Positions 1-5,785 of a stretch of DNA of 54,054 nucleotides are shown piece after piece. How positions within the stretch are numbered: position 1 is the first letter of the stretch; every line of letters starts with the position of its first letter. Below the pieces are notes generated by a model that saw only the letters and a list, made by a program, of their open reading frames with translations, searched no databases and had not been told where the DNA came from. Where the stretch lies: NCBI GenBank assembly GCA_040757065.1, contig JBFLXR010000017.1, forward strand, positions 1-54,054, in the 5' to 3' direction. This DNA comes from JBFLXR01 sp040757065 (lineage in GTDB: Bacteria; Pseudomonadota; Gammaproteobacteria; Burkholderiales; Gallionellaceae). Made by a program: the position numbers and the translations under genes.

Positions 1-109
1 GGAGAGACCAAAGAGATCGCTGGGTGGCCTGACGCCCTCGGCGTACGCAGCACAACTGGTAGGAAAATCGGTTATATTACCCACGGACTCTAAAGCCCCG
101 TGCTACTGA
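1..109 (+). CDS. IS3-family transposase OrfB, C-terminal fragment
   Basis: This is the last 35 codons of an IS3-family OrfB (DDE integrase-type transposase), read in frame from base 2 to a TGA at 107-109. The visible motif RPKRSLGGLTPSAYA is the conserved OrfB tail, where most IS3 members read HxPHxSLGGxTPxEYA. The rest of the gene, including the catalytic DDE residues, lies upstream of the window. The stop codon lies inside the right terminal inverted repeat, as is common in compact IS elements. The OrfA start at 53996 belongs to another copy of what appears to be the same element. Family assignment is firm; the subgroup is not determined. Confidence 0.85.
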   Translation, partial: ERPKRSLGGLTPSAYAAQLVGKSVILPTDSKAPCY

Positions 110-128
110 AAAACGGGGGGACGTCGGA
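1..128 (+). mobile_element. IS3-family element, right end
   Basis: The right terminal inverted repeat spans about 100-128. Its reverse complement, TCCGACGTCCCCCC followed by a degenerate stretch and AGTAGCAC, matches the left repeat at 53927-53954. Together with the OrfB tail this identifies the 3' end of an IS3-family copy. The outer boundary is placed at 128 because similarity between the two ends stops there; the exact terminal base and the target duplication cannot be fixed because the other end of this copy is outside the window. Confidence 0.8.
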
Positions 129-639
129 TGGATACGAACCGCCACCAGCACCAACGCTTACCCCGATTGAGCGTCATGCCGCAGCCGATGCGTTTATCCA
201 ATCCAGTGCGGCGATCATCCGGCACGACAGCCACCACGCTTGCTATATCCCCAGCCGGGACGAAATCCACTTGCCACCAGAGGGCGCATTCTTTGATGCG
301 GAGGGCTACTACGGCACAGTGCTGCATGAGCTGGTGCATTGGACGGGACACGCTGACCGATGCGCCCGCGATCTACGCAATCGCTTCGGCACGGAAGCCT
401 ATGCCGCCGAAGAGTTGGTAGCTGAATTGGGGGCTGCATTTCTCTGCGCGCAACTGAGCATCACTCCCGAGCCACGCATTGACCACGCCCGCTACATCGA
501 GTCCTGGCTGAAGGTATTGAAGAATGACAAGCGGGCAATATTCACAGCGGCAGCCAAGGCAAATCAAGCTGCCGACTATCTGGCCTCCTTGAGCAAGCGG
601 GCAGCAGACGACGGATCGAATTCGTCACCTGAACTCTAA
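100..639 (+). pseudogene. ArdC-like antirestriction protein, truncated to zincin metallopeptidase domain
   Basis: The reading frame carries the C-terminal zincin-like metallopeptidase of ArdC/DUF1738 proteins: a LHELVHWTGH zinc-binding helix (HExxH-type), then EELVAELGAAFLCA and SWLKVLKNDKRAIFTAA, all typical of ArdC. Intact family members are around 300 aa and start with an ssDNA-binding domain, which is absent. The frame runs upstream only into the IS3 end (about base 128), where the first in-frame start is a GTG at 100 inside the IS repeat. I infer that IS insertion or IS-mediated deletion removed the N-terminal half. Such genes usually ride on plasmids or integrative elements, consistent with the accessory strip that follows. 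A short protein might still be made, but probably without antirestriction function. Confidence 0.75.
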
Positions 640-685
640 ATCAATGTAGCCGACGTGCGGCAGTGAAAGATTGCATTGCACAGTG

Positions 686-703
686 TGTACCAATTCTGGT
701 ACA
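686..703. promoter_or_regulatory. Palindromic operator of the higBA operon, overlapping its promoter
   Basis: A perfect inverted repeat TGTACCA-attc-TGGTACA lies 8 bases before the toxin ATG at 712. A plausible promoter overlaps it: TTGCAC at 676-681 and TACATT at 700-705. Toxin-antitoxin operons are usually repressed by the antitoxin or the complex at such sites, so this is the likely autoregulatory operator. The predicted transcript start would lie almost on the ATG, giving a leaderless or near-leaderless message; that part is inference. Confidence 0.55.
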
Positions 704-711
704 TTTCAGAA

Positions 712-1050
712 ATGAACACTCCCTCCCTTGAGGTCCGATTCTTCAAAACTGATGCAGGCACTGAGCCTGTGCGGGATTGGTTGCGAGAGTTAACGGCAAC
801 AGATCGAAGAACGATAGGTGAAGACATTAAGACGGTGCAATTTGGCTGGCCATTGGGTATGCCTCTTGTCCGAAAAATGGAAAAAGACCTATGGGAAATT
901 CGTATTCATTTGGAGGGGCGCATTGCAAGAGTGCTGTTTACTGTATCGGGCGGGAAGATTGTCTTATTGCATGGCTTTATCAAGAAGTCTCAAGCTACAC
1001 CGCAGGCTGATTTGAAGTTGGCAAAAGATAGAATGAGGAGCGACAAATGA
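712..1050 (+). CDS. higB: HigB/RelE-type toxin (phage Gp49-like family)
   Basis: A 112-aa RelE-superfamily toxin of the HigB/Gp49-like type, predicted to be a ribosome-dependent mRNA interferase. Family features include VRFFKTDAGTEPVRDWL near the N-terminus, the central MPLVRKMEKDLWEIRI block, then RVLFTVSGGKIVLLHGFIKKSQ and the Lys/Arg-rich end. ATG 712 was chosen because it follows the operator palindrome; an in-frame TTG at 676 lies upstream of that site. The gene overlaps the antitoxin ATG by four bases (ATGA), the usual toxin-first HigBA order with translational coupling. No defect is visible, so the module may be active. Confidence 0.85.
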   Translation: MNTPSLEVRFFKTDAGTEPVRDWLRELTATDRRTIGEDIKTVQFGWPLGMPLVRKMEKDLWEIRIHLEGRIARVLFTVSGGKIVLLHGFIKKSQATPQADLKLAKDRMRSDK

Positions 1051-1334
1051 AAGCGAAAAATATCGGAAGCAGCTTTGATGATTTTCTGGCAGAAGAGGCG
1101 ATGCTGGACGAAGCTACCGCAGTAGCTGTCAAGCGTGTCATCGCGTGGCAAATCGACCAAGAAATGAAAGCCCAAAAGCTGACCAAAACTTCGATGGCAA
1201 AGAAGATGCACACAAGCCGTGCGGCACTAAACAGATTGCTCGATACCAACGATACCAGCCTGACTCTCACCACGCTATCAAGCGCGGCCTCTGTGCTGGG
1301 GAAAAAACTGCGTATTGAATTGACACCCGTTTAA
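1047..1334 (+). CDS. higA: HigA-type antitoxin, XRE-family helix-turn-helix protein
   Basis: A 95-aa antitoxin that should bind and neutralise the upstream toxin and repress the operon. An XRE/Cro helix-turn-helix is visible around residues 45-70 (LTKTSMAKKMHTSRAALNRL), followed by the LDTNDTSLTLTTLSSAASVLGKKLRIEL block seen in HigA-like partners of Gp49-type toxins. It starts on the ATGA overlap with the toxin stop. The likely DNA target is the TGTACCA/TGGTACA palindrome at 686-703. Start and family are secure; pairing with the toxin is inferred from the overlap. Confidence 0.85.
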   Translation: MKAKNIGSSFDDFLAEEAMLDEATAVAVKRVIAWQIDQEMKAQKLTKTSMAKKMHTSRAALNRLLDTNDTSLTLTTLSSAASVLGKKLRIELTPV

Positions 1335-1402
1335 TCGGCTAATTTCTTGATGCAGGAACCGCTGCAACAAATCGCTCAGAAATAAATAAATTGGACGCGC
1401 AG

Positions 1403-1477
1403 TAAATTGAATCTCCCAGTGAAGGCGACGTGCCTTCATTTTCGAGGAGATAACATGCTGCACAATCGAATCCCGCT
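1403..1477 (+). repeat. Imperfect 75-bp direct repeat, copy A
   Basis: This segment, containing the leader and first codons of the nuclease-like gene, recurs at 3972-4046 with scattered differences. It includes a hairpin TGAAGGC-gacgt-GCCTTCA and the ribosome binding site GAGGAG. The second copy lacks the start codon and coding region, suggesting a duplicated or recombined 5' end. Confidence 0.65.
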
Positions 1478-2417
1478 CGTGCCTTCGCACATTCTGAAGG
1501 CGCACAGGGTTTATGAACCCAACGACACCCGTTTCACACAAGCTGCTCGCTTCCTGCAAGCGCTCTGGCGAGAAGAGAAGGGATTGCCCATCGGTACGCA
1601 TCGCAACCCGGAAGGCAAACGCCGAAAGCTGGGCAGCCGGATTGAATCGAGGTTCGCACGGCAGGGAGGCAACTTTCATTCCCCCGACATCACCAAGCTG
1701 GTACTGCGTGAAACCGTCTATCGTGAAATCGGGGCGATGATCGAGGAGGAGCGCCTGTGGACGAATCTGCTGTCCAGCCAGCCGCTGTGTTTCAATCTGT
1801 TCGGGCCGATGAAGTTGGATATGAAACTGGCGAGCCAGTTCTTCAAGCACCTGTTTCCCGACTATGTGGCCGAAGTAACCGGAATCCACTTCGAGCATTC
1901 ACCGGGGCGGGGCGATCCTGAATTCACCGCAGACTACACCGCGTTCGATGTTTTCGTGCAATGCACCACAGTTGACGGTGAGAGTGGATTCATCGCTATC
2001 GAGATGAAATACTCCGAAACGATGGCTGAGCCGCTTTCTAATCTGCGTCCTCGCTACGATGAGCTGTCCGCTCAGGTTGGCATCTATAAAGAACCAGCAG
2101 CAGAAGCACTGCGCGCCAGCCCATTGCAGCAATTGTGGCGTGAGCACATGCTGAGTCGAGCCATGATTACCGGCGAGCCATTTTCCACCGGGCGCTTTGT
2201 GATGATCTATCCGAAGCAGAATCACCAATGCGCATCCGCTGTGAAAGCCTATCAGAAGCAGTTGGTTTCCACAGACCCGGAGGCTTCAGGGTTTCAGGCG
2301 GTAACGCTGGATGATTGCGTGAAGACGCTGTACGACATCGGCGAGCAGGAAATTGCTGACGCAGTGTTCGGGCGCTATCTCGACTTCAAGCGAGTGGATG
2401 AAGCGATTTTTGGTTAG
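1455..2417 (+). CDS. PGN_0703-like putative restriction endonuclease
   Basis: A 320-aa protein resembling the PGN_0703 family of putative PD-(D/E)XK restriction-type nucleases. The best catalytic-core candidate is around residues 150-185: DPEFTADYTAFDVFVQC followed by GFIAIEMKYSE, i.e. an acidic residue on one strand and E-x-K on the next. ATG 1455 is chosen over the earlier in-frame GTG/TTG-type codons because GAGGAG sits six bases upstream. It stands alone between higBA and a terminator, with no methylase or specificity subunit nearby, so it is not an obvious type II system. Its biological substrate is unknown. The family call rests on motif recognition, not a search. Confidence 0.65.
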   Translation: MLHNRIPLVPSHILKAHRVYEPNDTRFTQAARFLQALWREEKGLPIGTHRNPEGKRRKLGSRIESRFARQGGNFHSPDITKLVLRETVYREIGAMIEEERLWTNLLSSQPLCFNLFGPMKLDMKLASQFFKHLFPDYVAEVTGIHFEHSPGRGDPEFTADYTAFDVFVQCTTVDGESGFIAIEMKYSETMAEPLSNLRPRYDELSAQVGIYKEPAAEALRASPLQQLWREHMLSRAMITGEPFSTGRFVMIYPKQNHQCASAVKAYQKQLVSTDPEASGFQAVTLDDCVKTLYDIGEQEIADAVFGRYLDFKRVDEAIFG

Positions 2418-2426
2418 AATGCACGA

Positions 2427-2456
2427 GCCGAGGGGAAATTCTCTCGGCCTGTTTTT
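2427..2456 (+). terminator. Rho-independent terminator after the nuclease-like gene
   Basis: GCCGAG at 2427-2432 pairs with CTCGGC at 2443-2448 and is followed by a T-rich run ending GTTTTT. It begins ten bases after the stop codon. Confidence 0.6.
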
Positions 2457-2703
2457 CACCAAATAACAAGCCCTCATTGTTCACTAATGTTCGCCCATAT
2501 CTCAATGATTTGGGGGCATAAATGGGGGCATTTTGATAGACTTGATAATGCCATGCCCAATAAAAACAAGCCTTGCAGAGCACTATTCTGGTTTAACGTC
2601 TAAGCTGGATTGAGCCAGCCAAAGCGAATCAAGCGGCGGACTTTCTGAATATGGGGCGAATGGCTGATGATCGGCCGTTGCCGACGTGCTCAGCCTTGTC
2701 AGA
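2457..2703. other. Non-coding stretch between nuclease-like gene and cassettes
   Basis: No convincing gene is visible. It contains two close copies of GGGGGCA (2512-2530), a motif I associate with sequence around tyrosine-integrase genes, but no integrase is present. GTTTAAC at 2591-2597 matches an attC outer core (RYYYAAC), without a recognisable partner at a normal distance. The strip is probably remnant mobile DNA. Confidence 0.35.
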
Positions 2704-2733
2704 AACGTCCGCTTCCGACCCAAAGCGGAAGTT
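2704..2733. repeat. Dispersed hairpin repeat, copy 1
   Basis: The inverted repeat GTCCGCTT...AAGCGGA is nearly the same as one at 3878-3907 and in the same orientation. Both flank the cassette pair. It could be a REP-like dispersed element or part of ancestral cassette boundaries; function unknown. Confidence 0.5.
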
Positions 2734-2746
2734 CAGCTTAGAGGTA

Positions 2747-2811
2747 AGGGGCTGCGCTTTAGCGCAGTCCCAGCGTAGCGAAGTGGCGCGAACTTGACCG
2801 CAGGGTTAGGC
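2747..2811 (-). other. Degenerate attC-like site after the Zn-ribbon cassette
   Basis: On the minus strand the cassette gene stop lies inside GCCTAAC (2811-2805), a match to the attC outer core RYYYAAC. It is followed by a GC-rich stem (GGGG-CTGCGC-ttta-GCGCAG-t-CCC on the plus strand) with one extra unpaired base. The expected distal GTTRRRY core is not intact. I read it as a decayed or atypical attC. Confidence 0.4.
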
Positions 2812-3216
2812 ATTGCCTTCACCTTTCTTGTATTTGGCGTAAACTCGGTTTTGATGCTCGTCCAACGGTTCTTCGCAGTACCTGATAACGGTTCCACTGC
2901 GCGGGTCAGTCACGATTTTTAAGTAGTAATTCCGAGCTCGATCTATCACCTGCGTCAGCGTATTCCACTGGCCAGAAAGTCGAAATAAATCATCCCCGGA
3001 AATCAACTCATAGAACGGTTTCTTTATACCGGGACGCTTGGCCCTTGCGGCAATCTTCGACTTTACTGAAACGGTGGATGTTATCTTCAACTCAAACGCA
3101 CGGATAGAAGAGCCGCACTTCGGACAAGGTTGTCGTTCCGCAATAGGCGTAGATGCCGACTCTGTTAACTCAAGCTGGCAGTTGCCACATTTGACCGTTG
3201 CATGTTCGTCAGCCAT
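2806..3216 (-). CDS. Cassette-borne zinc-ribbon protein of unknown function
   Basis: A 136-aa protein whose N-terminus has two CxxC pairs (CGNC at residues 10-13 and CPKC about 31-34), a zinc-ribbon knuckle. The remainder is basic and then mixed, with FYELISGDDLFRLSGQWNTLTQVIDRARNYYLK; I recognise no catalytic motif. Its ATG lies only a few bases after the GTTAGGC core of an attC site and its stop codon lies in a second attC-like core, so coding region and cassette boundaries coincide, as in integron gene cassettes. No own promoter is obvious; expression may depend on upstream sequence. Function is unknown; nucleic acid binding is possible but not shown. Confidence 0.7.
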   Translation of the reverse strand: MADEHATVKCGNCQLELTESASTPIAERQPCPKCGSSIRAFELKITSTVSVKSKIAARAKRPGIKKPFYELISGDDLFRLSGQWNTLTQVIDRARNYYLKIVTDPRSGTVIRYCEEPLDEHQNRVYAKYKKGEGNA

Positions 3217-3222
3217 TGCGAT

Positions 3223-3288
3223 GCCTAACGTAGAAGTGAGCGGCCTGCGCGGCTTTTCGCGCAGGTCCGCTCGACTGCCGGGTTGGAG
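3223..3288 (-). other. attC recombination site (integron cassette junction)
   Basis: The outer cores are GCCTAAC (3223-3229; GTTAGGC on the minus strand) and GTTGGAG (3282-3288). Between them is a long imperfect stem: GAGCGG-CCTGCGCG paired with CGCGCAGG-t-CCGCTC, with a TTTT-containing loop and one extrahelical T. Cores, stem and bulged base together are diagnostic of attC folding. The site separates two minus-strand cassette genes. No intI integrase or attI is in the window, so the array is CALIN-like. Confidence 0.7.
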
Positions 3289-3311
3289 CGCAGGGCCAAC
3301 ATGCCACGGCC

Positions 3312-3575
3312 CTACGGTCTGTAATGCAGTTGAGGGTTGTTAAGTAGATCGCTTTCAACGGCGGCTACTAGGCCGCCGATAAGAGATTGTTGGAATGCCA
3401 CGTCAAAGTGTTCTGCGATATCTACTTCTGCTTGATAGACGGCGGACGAAACTCTCTTCCCGGACTTATCAAATCCAGCGACACAGACCTTTGTATCTTC
3501 GGCCCAATACTTGATGTCGACTTCCTGACCTTTGGGAGGCGTAATAGTCTTGCTCAGAACGTGGTGGGGCATCAT
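3312..3575 (-). CDS. Small cassette protein, unknown function
   Basis: An 87-aa protein, start ATG 3575 chosen because GGAG precedes it by five bases. Content is ordinary soluble protein: a Thr/Pro-containing N-terminus, EVDIKYWAEDTKVCVAGFDKSGKRVSSAVYQAEVDIAEHFD, then FQQSLIGGLVAAVESDLL. No domain is recognised. Its stop is about 25 bases from the attC at 3223-3288, and CTCTAAC at 3645-3651 may mark the other cassette edge. The gene is therefore probably the previous member of the same minus-strand array. Real coding is supported by the start signal and cassette context, not by homology. Confidence 0.55.
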   Translation of the reverse strand: MMPHHVLSKTITPPKGQEVDIKYWAEDTKVCVAGFDKSGKRVSSAVYQAEVDIAEHFDVAFQQSLIGGLVAAVESDLLNNPQLHYRP

Positions 3576-3614
3576 TTCAACTCCAATGGTTGGTTCTGCT
3601 TTTAAGAACCGCAA

Positions 3615-3971
3615 AATTGAGAAGGTGCGGAGATCAAGTCTGCGCTCTAACAGTTATTGTAGAGACCCATGGGTCCGGACATTATTTAATATAGAGACAG
3701 GTACTTTCCGCATCTATCATCATGAATATTGTGAATTTATGAATTGCTACGTCTCTTAATTACATTATTAATAAGGAGACACAACGGACGATTCGTATTG
3801 AACCATACTTCCGTGATTTCGCGGATAGACCGAAGTATCTAGATACTGGAGTTCAGTGACTCTGTGAAGAGAGGAGCAACGTCCGCTTCTGGCACAAAGC
3901 GGACGCCAGCTTTTCCAGCTACCAAGCTCGCTTTGGCCGAGCGCCATACCTGCCACACAGGGAGTAGCCGC
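3615..3971. other. Gene-poor remnant between cassettes and the second repeat copy
   Basis: No convincing gene is visible. CTCTAAC at 3645-3651 resembles an attC outer core. An AT-rich section (about 3675-3785) follows, then the dispersed hairpin at 3878-3907. A minus-strand open frame at 3768-3989 spans the repeat and looks spurious. The mix suggests eroded mobile or cassette DNA. Confidence 0.35.
3878..3907. repeat. Dispersed hairpin repeat, copy 2
   Basis: GTCCGCTT-ctggcaca-AAGCGGAC is a perfect eight-base stem, near-identical in sequence and orientation to the repeat at 2704-2733. The two copies bracket the cassette region. Function unknown. Confidence 0.5.
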
Positions 3972-4046
3972 TAAATTGAATCTCCCCATGAAGGCGAGGT
4001 GCCTTCATTTTCGAGGCGGTCACTGCTGCACAACCGAATCTCTCTG
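3972..4046 (+). repeat. Imperfect 75-bp direct repeat, copy B (orphan 5' end)
   Basis: Aligns with 1403-1477, including the TGAAGGC-gaggt-GCCTTCA hairpin and the CTGCACAA-CGAATC section that in copy A forms the first codons of the nuclease-like gene. Here the ATG is lost (CACTG instead of CATG) and no open frame follows. It is a decayed leader without a gene. Confidence 0.65.
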
Positions 4047-4076
4047 GCGCTGCGCGAAACGGTTTTTTCCCGACAG

Positions 4077-4454
4077 TTAGTTCGATTTGTAGGTTTCGCC
4101 AAAATCCCGCATTGCCATAAAAATGCCGCGCAGCGTTTGTCCTTTTTCCGATAGGGCATATTCTACTTTGGGGGGCACGACTTCATGTATCGTGCGGTCG
4201 ATCAAGCCATCCGATTCCAGTTCGCGCAGCGATTGCGTGAGCATTTTGTGTGTGACGGTGCGCAAAGCTTGTCTGATCTCGCTATAGCGCATTTTGTCAT
4301 GGAGTACGAGATGCCACAGGATCATCGGCTTCCATTTTCCAGACAATGCTTCGACCGTGAGTTGCACTGGGCAGTAATAGCGCCGTTCTGCGATGGCGTA
4401 AGGCGGAGTTTGTGCGGGGCGGTCGAGTGAGGGGGGCGATGCATCGGTTTTCAT
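4077..4454 (-). CDS. HxlR-family transcriptional regulator
   Basis: A 125-aa winged-helix regulator. Family hallmarks are the N-terminal Cys28 in YYCPVQLTVEALSGKWKPMI, the LRELESDGLIDRTIHEVVPPKVEYALSEKG wing, and overall length. HxlR proteins respond to aldehydes, electrophiles or redox stress, often through that cysteine, and typically control an adjacent oxidoreductase. This gene is divergent from a SnoaL-like gene and an NAD(P)-binding reductase, which are its probable targets. A composite inverted repeat in the shared intergenic region is a candidate operator. The inducer cannot be told from sequence. Confidence 0.88.
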   Translation of the reverse strand: MKTDASPPSLDRPAQTPPYAIAERRYYCPVQLTVEALSGKWKPMILWHLVLHDKMRYSEIRQALRTVTHKMLTQSLRELESDGLIDRTIHEVVPPKVEYALSEKGQTLRGIFMAMRDFGETYKSN

Positions 4455-4470
4455 AGGGTTACTTTCAGTT

Positions 4471-4527
4471 TGGTATGTCGCTCACTATTTGGTGCGTTCT
4501 GGTTTGTGCGAGAGTGAGTTGATACCA
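4471..4527. promoter_or_regulatory. Composite inverted repeat, candidate HxlR operator
   Basis: TGGTAT (4471-4476) and CTCACT (4481-4486) are mirrored by AGTGAG (4513-4518) and ATACCA (4522-4527), centred near 4500 between the divergent HxlR and SnoaL-like genes. The spacing on the two sides differs by one base. Its position suits a repressor of both promoters; binding is inferred. Confidence 0.4.
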
Positions 4528-4568
4528 TGAGCCCGCATTTTGCACAAACAGTTATGGAAGGGTGGGGC

Positions 4569-4985
4569 ATGAGCGAGCAGAACAAGCAGGTGGCGCTGGA
4601 TGTTTCCAGAGCGATTATGAATGGCGAATGGGATAAGGTGGATGCGCTGTTGTCCGACGATTTTGTGTATATCGGCGACGATAAGCCTGCGCTCAACAAA
4701 GCGCAATACGTCGGTTTTATGCGCAATATGCTGTGTGCGGGCATGACGCAGATGGATATGAAATTTTTACGCGTGGTGGCCGAGGGCGATTTGGTGGCTG
4801 TCGATTACACCAACGACATGACGCACTCCGGTACGTTCTTCGGTGTTCCCGCCAGCGGGAAGCGCGTTCATTCGACCGGACAATTTATGCGCGAAGTCAA
4901 AAATGGCAAAGTGACCGCCGAATGGCAAACAACCAATTCATTGGGCATGATGCAGCAGTTGGGCGTCATCCCTGTACGTGCTTAA
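4569..4985 (+). CDS. SnoaL-like (NTF2-fold) protein
   Basis: A 138-aa protein of the SnoaL/NTF2-like fold (ketosteroid-isomerase-type cone). Recognisable pieces are the N-terminal helix ALDVSRAIMNGEWDKVDALLSDDFVYIG, the VDYTNDMTHSGTFFGVPASGKRV strand pair and the closing EVKNGKVTAEWQTTNSLGMMQQLGV. ATG 4569 is preferred because GGAAG lies eight bases upstream; an in-frame ATG at 4527 is inside the candidate operator. It is followed after 18 bases by an NmrA-like reductase gene and is probably co-transcribed with it under the divergent HxlR regulator. The substrate is unknown. Confidence 0.8.
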   Translation: MSEQNKQVALDVSRAIMNGEWDKVDALLSDDFVYIGDDKPALNKAQYVGFMRNMLCAGMTQMDMKFLRVVAEGDLVAVDYTNDMTHSGTFFGVPASGKRVHSTGQFMREVKNGKVTAEWQTTNSLGMMQQLGVIPVRA

Positions 4986-5003
4986 AACGGGAAAGGAAAA
5001 TAT

Positions 5004-5632
5004 ATGAAGATTGCAGTGATCGGCGCGGCAGGCGGTATCGGACTGGCATTGACTCAGCAGGCATTGGAGCAAGGACATGAAGTCACCGCAGTCATGCGCA
5101 ACCCGGCCAAGTTGACGCTGGCGCATCCCAAGCTGCACGTTGCCAAGGGGGATGTGCGCGATCAGGCTTCTATCGAAGCGGCATTGAGAGGGCAGGATGC
5201 GGTCTTCGTCAGTATCGGCGTGCCGCCCTCGCGCAAACCGATCACCACGTTTTCGCAGGGCGCGAGCGGTGTGCTGGCTGCGTTGCAAAAGACGCCGCAC
5301 GTGAAATTCGTCTCGGTGACCGGTATCGGCGCTGGAGATAGTCGCGGTCACGGTGGTTTTTTTACGACAAGATCCTCCAGCCGCTGTTGCTGAAAGAAAT
5401 CTATAACGACAAAGATCGTGAAGAAGCCATTATCAAGGCCAGTGGTGCCGAGTGGATGATTGTGCGTCCGGGTATGCTTACCAATGGCGCACGCACGGGC
5501 AGCTATCGCGTATTGACCGATTTGAACGGTGTGACAGCCGGAAAAATATCGCGTGCGGATGTGGCCGATTTCGTATTGCGCCAACTAGAGCATCCCACGC
5601 ATTTTAAGCAGACACCGCTCATTACATACTGA
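5004..5632 (+). pseudogene. NmrA-like NAD(P)-binding reductase, frameshifted at a T7 run
   Basis: An atypical short-chain dehydrogenase of the NAD(P)-binding/NmrA type, about 209 aa if whole. The N-terminal part has the dinucleotide motif IGAAGGIG near residue 6 and reads GDVRDQASIEAALRGQDAVF. At T5357-5363 the frame breaks: the first frame ends at 5393, while the continuation (FFYDKILQPLLLKEIYNDKD, then EWMIVRPGMLTNG and SRADVADFVLRQLEHP) is in the next frame to 5632. Adding one T restores a normal protein. The cause may be a real mutation, slippage/phase variation or a sequencing error. It follows the SnoaL-like gene and probably belongs to the same HxlR-controlled operon. Confidence 0.75.
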
Positions 5633-5721
5633 GCAGGGGCGCGCGGGAATAATGAGCGGCGGTGCTTCGGTGTCCGTTGACAGCCGGTGAGTGCGGGAGC
5701 ATGCTGCTGGCCTGACAGGGG

Positions 5722-5740
5722 GCTTTATGTGAGGTAAAGC
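5722..5740 (+). other. Leader hairpin ahead of the TerC gene
   Basis: GCTTTA-tgtgagg-TAAAGC forms a six-base stem 46 bases upstream of the TerC start. Relatives are often controlled by the yybP-ykoY manganese riboswitch, but its conserved GGGGAGUAGC-type boxes are not visible here. I therefore record only the hairpin. Confidence 0.3.
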
Positions 5741-5785
5741 GCGGGCCGGTATTGGTGGGGAGGGGGCATGCATGGTGAGTAAGCT

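Noticed and set aside
2457..2703. Integrase gene suggested by the doubled GGGGGCA motif
   Set aside because: The short minus-strand frames there have no tyrosine-recombinase motifs; the motif alone is not evidence of a gene.
3768..3989. 73-aa minus-strand open frame in the gene-poor strip
   Set aside because: It runs through the dispersed hairpin and second leader repeat, with no start signal; probably spurious.
5633..5785. yybP-ykoY manganese riboswitch before the TerC/Alx gene
   Set aside because: The conserved boxes are not recognisable; only a small hairpin is seen. A covariance-model search (Infernal, yybP-ykoY) would decide.
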